DNA from: Alisma plantago-aquatica
Lineage: Eukaryota > Streptophyta > Magnoliopsida > Alismatales > Alismataceae
Length of the DNA stretch: 64,000 nucleotides
Assembly (NCBI GenBank): GCA_963693085.1
Contig: OY856411.1
Coordinates: 63,596,001-63,660,000, forward strand
Reading direction: 5' to 3'
Shown: in pieces, positions 1 through 10,151 of the stretch
Layout: the number at the start of each line of letters is the position of its first letter
Position numbering within the stretch: position 1 is the stretch's first letter
Notes under the pieces: model-generated
Seen by the model: only the letters and a program-made list of their open reading frames with translations
The model's database searches: none
Told to the model about the DNA's origin: nothing
Program-made: the position numbers and the translations under genes

Positions 1-2
1 AA

Positions 3-2251
3 AAAACAAATTTTACTTGTCCCTTCGGGACCTATGCTTTCAGAAGAATGCCATTCGGGCTGTGCAACACACCTGCTACCTTCCAAAGGTGCATGTCTGC
101 TATTTTTGCAGGGTTAACCGAGTCCATAATGGAAGTATTCATGGACGAATTTTCAGTTTACAGAGATTACTTTGACAACTGTCTACTCAACCCTGGACAA
201 GTCTTACAAAGATGCGAGGAAACGAACCTTATCTTAAATTGGGAAAAATGCCATTTTATGGTAACTGAAGGTGTCGTCCTCAGACATAGAGTGAGTGACA
301 AAGGGATTGAGGTAGACAAGGCAAAAATTGATGTCATCTCAAAACTTTCACCGCCAAAAGATGTAAAGGAGTACAAGCATTCTTGGGTCATGCTGGGTTT
401 TATCGAAGATTCATTAAAGATTTCTCAAAAGTAGCAAAACCAATGACCCAATTACTGACCAAGGACGCCGAGTTCAATTTTGACCAAGAATGTCTACAAA
501 GCTTCACAACCTTAAAGAACGCTCTAGTCTCTATGCCTATTCTGAGAGCACCTGACTGGTCGCAACCATTCGAAATAATGTGTGATGGCAGTGACTATGC
601 TATAGGAGCAGTGTTAGGATAGAAAATTGACAAAAAGCCTAATGTAATATACTATGCGTCCAAGACTCTTGATGAAGCGCAAAAGAATTACACCACTACA
701 GAAAAGGAGTTCTTAACTGTCATCTATGCGTTCGAGAAATTCCACTCCTACCTGATTGGATCAAAGGGCATAGTCTACACTGACCACTCCGCCATACGAT
801 ATCTAATTCAGAAGCAAGACGCAAAACCCAGACTTATCAGCTGGGTGTTAATGCTTTAGGAATTTGATTTGGAAATCAAAGACAAAAGTAGAGTGGAAAA
901 CGTCGTCACTGATCATCTCAGCCGCATTGAAGTCGAGGATGATGATAAAGTACCTATCTGAGACTCCCTACCTGATGACCAGCTAATGAAAATTACCACT
1001 GGATTCCCCTGGTATGCCGACATAGTGAACTATCTGGCTACATGAATCATCCACCCTTACGCCTCTCACCACGACAAAAAGAAATTCCTCCACGATATTA
1101 AGAAATATTAGTGGGACGAACCTTATCTCTTTCTCCTATGCGCAGACAGACTTTTCCGTCGCTGCCTACCTGAAGAAGAGAATACTCTTGTCTTAGAACA
1201 TTGTCATTCTGGCCCCACTGGGGGAAACATGAGTTCGAAAAATACTGGTATGAAAGTTCTGCAATCGGGTTTCTTTTGGCCAATGATAGCAAGAGATTCC
1301 CATGATTTTGTAAAATCACGCAATAAATGTCAACTTTCTGGAGGTATAACTAAAAGGAATGAAATGCCTTTCACTATGTGGCAAGAGATCAAACTTTTCA
1401 ATGTGTGGGGGATAGACTACATGGGTCCCTTTCCCTCTTCATATAGATTTTCTTACATACTGGTTGATGTGGATTATGTCTCGAAATGGGTAGAAGCTAT
1501 ACCCACAATTTCTAGTGATTCCAAACCAGTCATTAAGATGTTTAAAGATATCATTTTTCCTAGATTCAGAGTCTCCCGAACTGTCATATCCGACGGAGGG
1601 ACCCATTTTTTGGAGTGAAGCTTTGAATCCCTCTTAAAGAAATACGGAGTCAACCATAAAGTTGCCACGCCTTACCATCCACAAACTAGTGGTCAGGTTG
1701 AAGTTTCGAATAGACAACTGAAGGCAATCTTAGAGAAAACTGTCAATAGACACCGTACTGACTGGTCCACCAAGCTTCCCGATGCCCTTTGGTCTTACCG
1801 TACAACTTATAAAACACCAATCGGAACAACCCCGTTCCGTTTGGTATACGGGAAATCATGTCATCTCCCAGTTGAACTGGAACATAAGGCTTGGTGCGCC
1901 ATTAAACCGTTGAATTTTGATTTTAAAAGTGCCGGAGAAAATAGACAACTCCAGCTGCAAGAACTAGAGGAGCTCAGAATGACCGCATACCATAGTGCCA
2001 GGATTTACAAAGAACAAACCAAGATGTGGCACGATGGTCATCTAAAAAGAAAAGACATCACCATTGGAGACAAAGTCCTTCTTTTCAACTCCAGACTCAA
2101 AATGTTCCCCGGGAAACTTCGTACAAAATGGTCTGAGCCTTTTACTATCAAGCACATATACCCAACTGGAGCCATCATAATTGTTGACGACAATGGAGGA
2201 GAAAGGACAGTCAATGGCCATAGATTGAAAAAATACTATACTCCAGCATAA
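3..2251 (+). pseudogene. Element A pol: RT (C-terminal half), RNase H and integrase, broken
   Basis: The reading frame enters the window inside RT (TCPFGTYAFRRMPFGLCNTP) and shifts by one frame near 383-400, at the [13 protein letters not shown] motif. It then stays in one frame to 2251, broken by stops near 620, 858, 959, 1042, 1110 and 1616. The RT catalytic FMDD motif reads FMDE, a substitution expected to kill activity. RNase H shows MCDGSDYAIGAVLG and TDHSAIRYL. Integrase shows the zinc-binding H/C region (HCHSGPTGGN to KCQ), then the catalytic triad: D in WGIDYMGPF, D in VISDGGTHF, and E in TSGQVEVSN 35 residues after the second D. The C-terminal part matches the Athila type ([18 protein letters not shown], then GHRLKKYY). 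The ancestral protein made cDNA and inserted it. Three pieces were assigned by motif, not by database search. Confidence 0.88.
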
Positions 2252-2311
2252 AAAATTCCGAGACAGACTATTGAGATCAGAGACCCCACAACATCACCAT
2301 AACAAAATCAA

Positions 2312-2370
2312 AATTTCGTCGAGCCAGTGACGTAAAACCCAGACGCTACTTGGGAGACAACCCAAGATCT
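2312..2370 (+). other. Conserved post-pol noncoding motif of Athila-type elements
   Basis: Just after the pol stop the sequence reads GTCGAGCCAGTGACGT, followed by GACAACCCAAG. I recall this arrangement, a CGAGCC..GACGT block then GGGAG.CAACCCAA, directly downstream of integrase in many plant Athila/Tat-group elements. Its function is not known to me. Confidence 0.4.
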
Positions 2371-2514
2371 GAGTATCACAGTTTATCTTTTATTTTTGTT
2401 TTTTGTTTCCTTTGTTTAACTTAGGTTTATCACCTTTAATCTGAAAATATAAAAATTCACATAAACAACCAACACAAACATAACAATATAAAAATAAAAA
2501 ACCTAAACCATCTT

Positions 2515-2612
2515 AAACGGTTTTGAAACCGTTTGGAGCCAAATGGTCCTGAAACCGTTTGGGGCCAAACGATCTCAAAACCGTTTGGAGCCCAAATGGT
2601 CTCAAACCGTTT
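2515..2612 (+). repeat. Element A internal palindrome cluster 1
   Basis: Four to five consecutive interrupted palindromes of the form AAACGGTNNTGAAACCGTTT, joined by GGAGCC. The arms contain AACGG/CCGTT on both strands. The cluster ends about 35 bp before a strong TATA box. The same arm sequence fills the edges of the element A LTR cluster at 16653-17275. Confidence 0.8.
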
Positions 2613-2645
2613 GACCCTGGGAATTTGTAAAGTCAACCCCCAAAT

Positions 2646-2660
2646 CCTATAAATATAACC
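2646..2660 (+). promoter_or_regulatory. TATA box of a putative internal promoter, element A
   Basis: CCTATAAATATAACC lies just downstream of palindrome cluster 1. A second shared word, CTGTTTCATC, follows 72 bp later (2718). In the LTR of the same element the TATA box (17285) is followed by CTGTTTCATC after 77 bp. The matching order and spacing suggest this is a diverged copy of the LTR promoter placed in front of the accessory gene. Confidence 0.6.
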
Positions 2661-2754
2661 TACCCCCTCTCCTTCTTATTTCTTTCGATTCTCGAACCCT
2701 CTAAACCCTCGCAAGAACTGTTTCATCTCCTCTGTTCTTGCTCCCGCATAGCCC

Positions 2755-3126
2755 GTGATGCTGGTTTTATCTGCCACCATCATTCCCGCTTCCGCGTGTC
2801 TTCATGACGTCTGCACCTTCATTACCGCCGTTCTTCGCATCGCCGTCGTCATCATCACCCACGACAGCAAAGTAGACCAGCGCACCACCATCACCAACAC
2901 CTCCATCATCACACCACCTCCATTTTTACCATCACTGACGTGTACATCGATGACACGACCCCCTTTTCTATCTCCTCCATCATCTCTACCACCGCCACCA
3001 TCACTATCACTTCCGATATCATTTCTAACACCGTACACTGCGCCCCCGTCGTTCCACCTTCCAAACGGTCTTGAAACCGTTTGGAGCCAAACAATCCTGA
3101 AACTGTTTGGAGCCAAACAGTCCTGA
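2755..3126 (+). other. Thr/Pro-rich open frame after the internal promoter, element A (uncertain)
   Basis: A 123-codon open frame starts about 100 bp after the TATA box. It encodes a Thr/Ser/Pro-rich stretch (SPPSSLPPPPSLSLPIS) and then runs into palindrome cluster 2. It could be a leader exon or a piece of the accessory gene. The composition resembles the linkers of the accessory gene at 10925-11010 and 12130-12600. No domain is recognisable, so it may simply be open by chance in C-rich DNA. Confidence 0.25.
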
Positions 3127-3190
3127 AATCGTTTGGAGACAAACGGTCCTAAAACCGTTTGGATCCAAACGGTCTTAAAACTGTTTCGTC
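3058..3190 (+). repeat. Element A internal palindrome cluster 2
   Basis: About six units such as CCAAACGGTCTTGAAACCG and GAGACAAACGGTCCTAAAAC, the same family as 2515-2612. They are followed by ACTGTTTCGTC and a TATA-like CTTATAAACC at 3189-3198. Element S inserted about 80 bp downstream. Confidence 0.8.
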
Positions 3191-4009
3191 TTATAAACCA
3201 CTTGAATTCTGCTAAAACCTAACACTTACATAACCTAAACTTCTCTTTTAAATATACTTAATATATTTGCAAATGAAAAACACTAGAGGGGGGTGAATAG
3301 AGTTTTTAAATTATTTTAACAATTATTTAACTCAAACAACCACAATTGAAAATGGAAGAAGGAGACAAGTGTTTAGAGTGGTTCCAATCTTAGCAAATAC
3401 TAAGATTGTCAGTCCACTACCCGGTTGCTTACCCAACTGGGATTTTGAAAGTATTAATTTTATTACCTTCACAAGGATTTACACAAAATACAATACTTTC
3501 TTACACCCCTTGAACAGCCTTCACTTGAAGTAGATGCACCAACCCGAGGTAGCCTTCTTGAAGTAACTCCAAGCTCCCCCTTGAAGTAGCCTTCCTCTTT
3601 AGAAGTAACCTCCCGTTGCACCAGCCTTCTTGAAGTAGTTCAAGGTCCCCTTCTTCACCAAGAAGATCTTCCAACCTCTCCAATCTGCAGCCTCCAACCT
3701 AGGAGTAGCAAGGAGAGTACAAACAATAATAGTGAACAAGAAAGGAAAATGGAAATTACAACTTGTCCTTTGAAGCACAAGGCTTGATTTTCCTAGATCC
3801 AGCGTGTAGATCTCCTAACCAATGTGTATGGAATTGTGATTGCTGTGGATAGGAGATGATAGCCTATAGGACACGAAATTTGAGCTGAGAGAAGAAGTAG
3901 CCAATTGTCAATATGCTCAATTGCTCACGAACAGTTTGCTCAATGTAAGTGTATGCTCAAAGATTGCTCAAGTGTAAAAACAAGTAAGTTTAGGTGTCCT
4001 AAGGCATGT

Positions 4010-4021
4010 CCTATTTATAGG
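4010..4021 (-). promoter_or_regulatory. TATA box, element S 3' LTR
   Basis: On the minus strand the sequence reads CCTATAAATAGGAC, a strong plant TATA box, downstream of the palindromes. The equivalent in the 5' LTR is at 9805-9816, which would start the genomic transcript. Confidence 0.75.
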
Positions 4022-4155
4022 AATGTCCTACAAGTGCTTAAGGACGTTCTAGACACTTTCTAGGGGTTTCTAAGTGCTTAACTAGCCGTTAGGTATAAGT
4101 TAGTTGCTTTAACAACGGCTAGTTAATTAATTCTGCAGTTGCTGTCAGAGTCCAT

Positions 4156-4355
4156 CTCGGTCGAGAAATGGTCGACCGAGACACCTACTCGGTCGAAGTT
4201 TTGTCGACCGACAGGCTCTCTGGATCAAGTGTTTTGCAACGTTTATCTCCAACTGCCAACTACCTTGTCAGCTGTGTCTAACAACTACTTGGGTCTTTCT
4301 CGGTCGAGAAGTTTGTCGACTGAGAGTGTCTCGGTCGAGGATTTTGTCGACCGAG
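4156..4355 (-). repeat. Palindrome cluster in U3 of element S 3' LTR
   Basis: Four interrupted palindromes, at 4156-4180, 4188-4212, 4300-4325 and 4330-4355. Each has arms CTCGGTCGA and TCGACCGAG (or ..GAC) around a 7-8 bp spacer. They lie about 135-345 bp upstream of the LTR TATA box, the usual place of a U3 enhancer. Confidence 0.88.
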
Positions 4356-4696
4356 ATAGTCCCTATTTCAATGTTTCAAATAAAGACATTAAGTGTGTGT
4401 ATGAGTGTGCATATGTGACACTATTGAAGGAGATGACCTATCTAAATGTGGTGTTTAGCTAGGGAAGATCTAACGCTTGATTTACATGAAGTCTAACTAC
4501 TTGTACGTTATATATTTGTACAAGTTTACAATTGATTACATTTCATGACATTTACAATCATTCAAGCATATAGATTCCCTAGTGCTTTGTCATTCACCTT
4601 ATTCCTGCAACACTCAAGTAGCACGTTAGATCAACAAGAATGAAATGTTTGTCATTATCAAAACAAAGGGATTTACAGATGTCCATTTAGCCAACA

Positions 4697-5124
4697 ATCT
4701 CCCCCTTTTTGAAGATGACAAACATTTCCTAAATATAAAATAAGAAAATATAAAATATGTGAATTTCATACCTAAAGATTACCTTTGTAAATTTCTTCTC
4801 TTGTTTATAAAATGTGTGCTTATTATTCCCCATGAAGTATGGAACATGAAATCCAATTCTTTAGGGAATATAGCAACTTTCAATGTAAAGCCAAGAGTTT
4901 GTTTATGAAACTCATTGATTGAGTTTTGCATTTATATTTATTTCTCCCCCTTTGTCATTTCAAAAAGATATCCGTTTAAGAACAAATATTATATGAAAAG
5001 TATTGCTCCCCCTTAAATATATATCCTTCTTCAATAGATGGTCAATTTAGCCACAATTTTAAATTTCAAGTATTTGCAAAGATTTCATCCTTTTTGATTT
5101 ATGACATATTTATTACTCCCCTTA
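4697..5124 (-). other. Polypurine tracts of element S: one at the LTR and three upstream
   Basis: Minus strand AAAAAGGGGGAGAT touches the 3' LTR (4697-4710) and should prime plus-strand DNA. Three similar tracts precede it: CAAAGGGGGAG (4944-4953), AAGGGGGAGC (5006-5014) and TAAGGGGAG (5116-5123). Multiple PPT-like motifs are a known trait of Sireviruses. The stretch otherwise holds no gene. Confidence 0.75.
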
Positions 5125-5438
5125 CTTTGTATGCTCTACTAGAATAGTCTTATAAGCCATGTTCAAATGATGCCATAGAGGAATATCCATTATAATCAAT
5201 AAAGATAACCAATTCATTAGAATCATGGAATTATTACAATCATGCAAAGATAACCATTTTATTACAACTAATACAACGAACACTCCAAATCTCACTGGAA
5301 AGACTTAAGTATTACATCAATATCAGGGTCTTTTCCAAGAAATGGCTCAGCTCCATAATACTTGACTAGAGTTTGCCACTCCAAAGCACCTGTCTTGGTT
5401 AAGGCATATGCTTCCAAGAAGGTAGGAACACGATCAAA

Positions 5439-6662
5439 TCAGAAATGAGCAGCAATGTCTTGTAATTGTATTGAGGAAAACTGAGTATGTGTGAGATCTG
5501 TAGATGGTGGAGGTGGAGTTTGGTAGTAGTTGTAAGAGGGATTATATGGGTTGAGCATGCCAGGATTTAAAGAATAAGGATATTCATCTGGTTGATTTGG
5601 AGAGAGGGTTTGCATCCTTTGATTTAGGTAGGTCATGGCATGATGGCTATAATCTAATTGTCTGCTTAGATGGTATTGTGACCCAGCAACATAGGTTAGG
5701 GTGTTTTGGATGGGATCATAGGATGGGTTAGTAGGAGGAGGTGGTGGTGGTATGTCTTGACTAGATGTCTCACCTCCCGTCCTAGCCCTCTTGTGTCCAA
5801 AATCAATTCCCATCTTCTCTACTGTGTTTTTGCTTATTTTTTGTGGTCTTCTTTCCCATGTGTATCCCATGTCCTCAATTTGTGTCTTAAGAAAGTGTTG
5901 AGTGATTTGGCATACAAAATCAGCATATGGGGGATTTCCAAAAAACTCAAGCATATTCTTAATGATGATGTGGATAAAATTAATGGGAATGTGTTTGATG
6001 ATGGCATAGATTAGATACATGCGAAAGGTAGGGACTTCAGACTTATTTGCTCTAGGATGTATATTTGTGGAAACAATAAGGTTGATAATCCTAGCTGCAG
6101 GTTTGAGGTTAATGGCATAGTAGGTGCCCCTATCTTCGTGACAAGTTGTATTAGATTGAAAAATGGTTCGTTTAATCTCACTAAGATTGATGATATTGTC
6201 ATCTTGGGAAAGAGTATTAAGTGGATTTCCAGTGGTAAGGTCAAGAGTGTCTTGGTATTCTTCTGAGTCTATGTTGAGCATGTCAAGAATATCCTCCTCA
6301 GTAAATCGAAAGCTATGCCCATTGACCATAGAGTAGAAGAAGTTATTTTCATTTTCGGAATGGGAGATTAGGTTTGCATAGAACTCATTTACCACTTTGG
6401 AAGAGTAGGAAGGGAAGGAAGGATTAAGAAATTCTTTCAAATTTTGCACCTCAAAAAGATCCTCCAGGTCGACGATGCTGAGGAAGTCCATGACGTCAAC
6501 CGGCCGTCGTGGAAGAGGTATTTTGGAGGAGAGCCTGAGATAGCGATCACCAGCATCTACGTCGACGAAGGGGATGTCGTTGATGATCGTCAATGGTGGA
6601 GTAGCCGCCCTTTCTTTCCTGCTAGCAACTTTCTTCTTTCCACGTGTTGATGATGAAGCCAT
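5439..6662 (-). CDS. Element S accessory protein, plant-transposon-protein domain type (407 aa, intact)
   Basis: The only long intact retroelement ORF in the window. The start context AGAAATGGCT is good, and the N-terminus is basic (RGKKKVASRKER), possibly a nuclear signal. Residues about 40-270 form a conserved block (IPLPRRPVDVMDF, LEDLF, VNEFYANLIS, FRFTEEDILDML, MYLIYAIIKHIPI). I recognise this style from the 'putative plant transposon protein' family often found inside retrotransposons. A basic stretch (FGHKRARTGG), a run of prolines near 305-310 and a Tyr/Pro/Asn-rich tail (LNPYNPSYNYYQTPPPP) follow. No protease, RT or membrane segment is visible. It has its own palindromes and TATA-like box upstream. 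The function is unknown; position and tail resemble the element B accessory protein. Confidence 0.8.
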   Translation of the reverse strand: MASSSTRGKKKVASRKERAATPPLTIINDIPFVDVDAGDRYLRLSSKIPLPRRPVDVMDFLSIVDLEDLFEVQNLKEFLNPSFPSYSSKVVNEFYANLISHSENENNFFYSMVNGHSFRFTEEDILDMLNIDSEEYQDTLDLTTGNPLNTLSQDDNIINLSEIKRTIFQSNTTCHEDRGTYYAINLKPAARIINLIVSTNIHPRANKSEVPTFRMYLIYAIIKHIPINFIHIIIKNMLEFFGNPPYADFVCQITQHFLKTQIEDMGYTWERRPQKISKNTVEKMGIDFGHKRARTGGETSSQDIPPPPPPTNPSYDPIQNTLTYVAGSQYHLSRQLDYSHHAMTYLNQRMQTLSPNQPDEYPYSLNPGMLNPYNPSYNYYQTPPPPSTDLTHTQFSSIQLQDIAAHF

Positions 6663-6795
6663 TTCTTGTCTTTAAGGTGGAGAAGAAGCAATAAAGTCTT
6701 AGAGATGGAGAGGCTAAAGAGTTGCACACAAATGCACTAGAAGGAAGCCAAGGAAGTAAGAATGTGAAGGTGTAATACAATGACCCATTTTTGGT

Positions 6796-6806
6796 CCTTT
6801 TTATGG
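6796..6806 (-). promoter_or_regulatory. TATA-like box of putative internal promoter, element S
   Basis: Minus strand reads CCATAAAAAGG, between the palindrome cluster and the accessory ORF, about 135 bp upstream of its ATG. This repeats the palindromes-then-TATA order of the LTR. Confidence 0.5.
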
Positions 6807-6819
6807 CAATCCAGTAACC

Positions 6820-7104
6820 TGGTCGGTCGAAAAATTGTTGACCGATGACCGGCAATGGTCATATCCTGGGCGCGCCACTCGGTCGCCCAACGGTCGACCG
6901 ACAACAGTTATATTCAAACGGTCAGATTCCAACGGTCATATCCCAACGGTCAATTCTCGGTCGAACAATTGTCGACCGACATCGGCTCGATCGAATAATT
7001 GTTGACTGGAAGTGTGTCTGATGTAATTTTTATTTGAGGTCTGTCGGTCGAAAGAGATAGGCTGACCGAGATGTTTTCGGTCGAAGAATTCGTCGACCGA
7101 CAGA
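6820..7104 (-). repeat. Element S internal palindrome cluster upstream of the accessory ORF
   Basis: At least five units built from TCGGTCGA and TCGACCGA. Examples are 6946-6982 (CTCGGTCGAACAATTGTCGA), and 7041-7104 with two overlapping units ending GTCGACCGACAG. Further ACGGTC words lie between (6890-6950). The cluster is the same family as in this element's LTR and ends about 160 bp upstream of the ORF start. Confidence 0.85.
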
Positions 7105-7859
7105 CTTTCTGTGAATGAATTATTAAGCTGATTTTTAATGTAAATGATAGACTGAATTTGTAGAGCATATATATATTTTCTAAGGGAGTAATATTGTGAT
7201 TATTATTACCAATATTTGGACAATTTTGTGATCATAAATTAATTGTTCTTTTGATCACAATTTTTATATAGAAAATGATATTCAAATAAGTATTGTGCCA
7301 AACTTATTTTAGGTCGACTTTGACTACGACCATAGCGCCCCTTGGTCAAGCTTGATTTTAACCAAGAGGCAATTTTGAGTGATACTCAATATGAAGATTT
7401 CCGTTCGTAATTCTCCTAGAATATTTATATAAGCTTTGTTGTAGATGCATAAATATCAAATTCTATTTCTTCTTGTACCCTTGTTTTCATGTAAGATTCT
7501 CCAAGAGAATATATATCCTTGAAAGCAATATCTCACGTTCTTAATTGAGAAATTTTTATCTCATGTGTTGCAAGCCTTAAAGTTCTTTTTCAAATCACAA
7601 ATGAATCATTTTGCTTGCCAATGTGTCATCAAGGATCCATGCATACAATAATCATTTTCTATCATCTTTATGAGATGAATAGTGAAAGCATGTCCATGAT
7701 GTAATGAACATATAATATCATGAAATACAATGATCATTTATACTAGATGTCATAACACATGATGGTCTTCAACTTGTAAGATCAGTCATTAACAATAAAT
7801 CGATAGCAATTTGATTAATTGAAAACACATTCAGCAGATTTAGATTTGACAACAGAGAC
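7105..7859 (-). other. Noncoding interior of element S
   Basis: AT-rich, about 750 bp between the two internal palindrome groups. I find no frame resembling protease, integrase or RT here, so this is where the pol deletion lies. Nothing else recognisable. Confidence 0.5.
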
Positions 7860-7918
7860 CGGATCGGTCGACCATTTCTCGACCGACTGTCTTTCTCGGT
7901 CGACAGATTCTCGACCGA
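7860..7918 (-). repeat. Element S internal palindromes, upstream pair
   Basis: Two units: TCGGTCGACCATTTCTCGAC and CTCGGTCGACAGATTCTCGA (continuing CCGAGAG). Arms are of the LTR family but arranged with the spacer shifted. They lie 180 bp downstream of the gag remnant end on the minus strand. Confidence 0.75.
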
Positions 7919-8100
7919 GAGAGGTTCTATACTATTTCAGAGTTGTTTTCAGTAAGTAAATCAGAATTGTTTTTGTAGATTTAAAAGAATTATATATTGA
8001 AGTTAGATGTTTAAAGACTTGAATTAATTTGTTAAGTTGAGATAGACATATAAATATGCAATTTGGGTCCTTGGTCATATCTCAACTTATTTTCGCTCAT

Positions 8101-9021
8101 TTAGTTTGGGGGTTTTGGGACCCAAACTAACTCGACATCCTTTTTCTTGTAAGGACATGAAAAGGAATAGTGACCAAGGCGCAAACAGTAATGACAACAT
8201 ATAGAATCAACCTTATATCTCCTTCTATGATTTTGTTCTAGGTCGTTCTTGGGTACATATGTATTTGTGCCTTTAGATACATACATAAATTGGCTCTTTG
8301 GCACTTGTGTTCTTCCCCAACTAGGTTTTTGTTAAGATTTTCCTTTAGGCTTGTAACCTAGTCCTCTCCTTCCAATTTGATGGTAAGAATTATTTAAGAT
8401 TTTATCAAGAGTGCCATTATTACTTAAACTACTAACTTTTTGTTGCAGCTTAACAATCTCATCCATTCTCTTATTGATGTCTAACTTTTCTTGATCTAGA
8501 TTAGATAGCAAGGAATCTCTTTCTTTCACAATAATATCATAATCTATATGTGTACACAAAATAGGTTGTTTTTGAAGATCATTTACTTGAGTTTACAAAT
8601 TTAATTTTTCTAGGGAAAGAAGATTGCAATTTGCTTCTACATATTTTAGCTTAATATCATGATCTTCAATAACCTTTTTGAGATTTTCATTTTCAGATGT
8701 GAGAGCAAGAAGCTTAGCATGTAACTCATCATTTTCTTTATTAGATTTCTTTAATTTCTTCTTGCACTCAATATATTTATTATGTGTCTCTTCAAGACTA
8801 GCAACTAGTTCTTCTTTAGATAAATCAAAAAGGCTTACCTCTTCTTCTTCTTCTTCTTCACTTATTGTAGCAATAAGACATTCTTTATGCGCATCTTCCT
8901 TCTTTGACCTCCATGGACAGTTAAGTGTAGTGTGCCTTGTTCCTAAGCACCAATTGCAACTTGTTGAAGATCGGTCCATGCTTTTCCTTTGCTTGCGGTT
9001 GTTAACACCACCACCCTTCAT
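8101..9021 (-). pseudogene. Element S gag remnant: nucleocapsid part with two zinc knuckles
   Basis: One frame from 9021 down to 8101 is broken only by two stop codons, near 8590 and 8330. It shows a CCHC knuckle (CNWCLGTRHTTLNC), an acidic run (EEEEEEEVSLFDLSKEEL), a coiled-coil-like K/E/N-rich region, then a second CCHC knuckle (CHYCLRLGHYSFSC) and a KKDVELVWVPK end. The WVPK motif after the last knuckle is typical of Sirevirus-like gag just before protease. The capsid part that should precede the first knuckle is missing, because the ORF starts about 30 bp after the PBS. Nothing of pol follows. The protein would have bound element RNA; as it stands it is an N-terminally deleted, interrupted gag. 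Confidence 0.82.
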
Positions 9022-9051
9022 CCTTCAAGACTCGATTAGAGCTCCTTGAAG

Positions 9052-9066
9052 CCTGCTCTGATACCA
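9052..9066 (-). other. Primer-binding site, element S (initiator tRNA-Met type)
   Basis: Minus strand reads TGGTATCAGAGCAGG two bases inside the 5' LTR end. TGGTATCAGAGC is the standard complement of the plant initiator tRNA-Met 3' end used by copia elements. Confidence 0.88.
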
Positions 9067-9296
9067 ATTGAAAAACACTAGAGGGGGGGTGAATAGAGTT
9101 TTTAAATTATTTTAACAATTATTTAACTCAAACAACCACAATTGAAAATGGAAGAAGGAGACAAGTGTTTAGAGTGGTTCCAATCTTAGCAAATACTAAG
9201 ATTGTCAGTCCACTACCTGGTTGCTTACCCAACTGGGATTTTGAAAGTATTAATTTTATTACCTTCACAAGGATTTACACAAAATACAATACTTTC

Positions 9297-9479
9297 TTAC
9301 ACCCCTTGAACAACCTTCACTTGAAGTAGATGCACCAACCCGAGGTAGCCTTCTTGAAGTAACTCTAAGCTCCCCCTTGAAGTAGCCTTCCTCTTTAGAA
9401 GTAACCTCCCGTTGCACCAGCCTTCTTGAAGTAGTTCAAGGTCCCCTTCTTCACCAAGAAGATCTTCCAACCTCTCCAA
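9297..9479 (-). CDS. Short leader ORF in R/U5 of element S (60 codons)
   Basis: A 60-codon ORF lies between the TATA box and the PBS. An equal-length ORF in the 3' LTR (3501-3683) differs by one residue (KVVQGV versus KAVQGV). It encodes an internally repetitive, charged peptide with two LELLQEG units. This reflects a DNA repeat around CTTCTTGAAGTA. It would be an upstream ORF in the genomic RNA. Conservation between LTRs follows simply from their youth, so coding function is unproven. No family is recognised. Confidence 0.3.
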   Translation of the reverse strand: MERLEDLLGEEGDLELLQEGWCNGRLLLKRKATSRGSLELLQEGYLGLVHLLQVKVVQGV

Positions 9480-9804
9480 TCCGCAGCCTCCAACCTAGGA
9501 GTAGCAAGGAGAGTACAAACAATAATAGTGAACAAGAAAGGAAAATGGAAATTACAACTTATCCTTTGAAGCACAAGGCTTGATTTGCCTAGATCAAGCG
9601 TGTAGATCTCCTAACCAATGTGTATGGAATTGTGATTGCTGTGGATAGGAGATGATAGCCTATAGGACACGAAATTTGAGCTGAGAGAAGAAGTAGCCAA
9701 TTGTTAATATGCTCAATTGCTCACAAACAGGTTGCTCAATGTAAGTGTATGCTCAAAGATTGCTCAAGTGTAAAAACAAGTAAGTTTAGGTGTCCTAAGG
9801 CATG

Positions 9805-9816
9805 TCCTATTTATAG
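9805..9816 (-). promoter_or_regulatory. TATA box, element S 5' LTR
   Basis: CCTATAAATAGG on the minus strand, identical to the 3' LTR copy. Transcription would start some 30 bp further toward lower coordinates and run through the leader ORF, PBS and gag remnant. Confidence 0.75.
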
Positions 9817-9951
9817 GAATGTCCTACAAGTGATTAAGGACGTTCTAGACACTTTCTAGGGATTTCTAAGTGCTTAACTAGCCGTTAGGTATAAGTTAGT
9901 TGCTCTAACAACGGCTAGTTAATTAATTCTGCAGTTGCTGTCAGAGTCCAT

Positions 9952-10151
9952 CTCAGTCGAGAAATGGTCGACCGAGACACCTACTCGGTCGAAGTTTTGT
10001 CGACCGACAGGCTCTCTGGATCAAGTGTTTTGCAACGTTTATCTCCAACTGCCAACTACCTTGTCAGCTATGTCTAGTGGCTACTTGGGTCTTTCTCGGT
10101 CGAGAAGTTTGTCGACCGAGAGTGTCTCGGTCGAGGATTTTGTTGACCGAG
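9952..10151 (-). repeat. Palindrome cluster in U3 of element S 5' LTR
   Basis: The same four units as the 3' LTR. Substitutions in arms: CTCAGTCGA in unit 1 and TTGACCGAG in unit 4. Unit 3 is perfect here but has GTCGACTGAG in the other LTR. Arm decay is by C/T and G/A transitions at CG sites. Confidence 0.88.

Larger units (their letters stand above)
3274..4696 (-). repeat. Element S 3' LTR
   Basis: Reads TGTTGGCTAAATGG at the start (minus strand, 4696 downward) and ends in GTTTTTCA at 3274. It contains the palindrome cluster (4156-4355), TATA box (4010-4021) and a 60-codon leader ORF. It is bounded by PPT AAAAAGGGGGAGAT on one side and TSD GCAAA on the other. Confidence 0.93.

Noticed and set aside
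4139..4462. 107-codon ORF on the + strand, also present at 9935-10258
   Set aside because: Antisense to the element S LTR across the palindromes. It recurs only because the LTRs are duplicates. No domain.
8678..9049. 123-codon + strand Ser/Leu-rich ORF
   Set aside because: Antisense of the element S gag remnant (acidic and coiled-coil codons read backwards).
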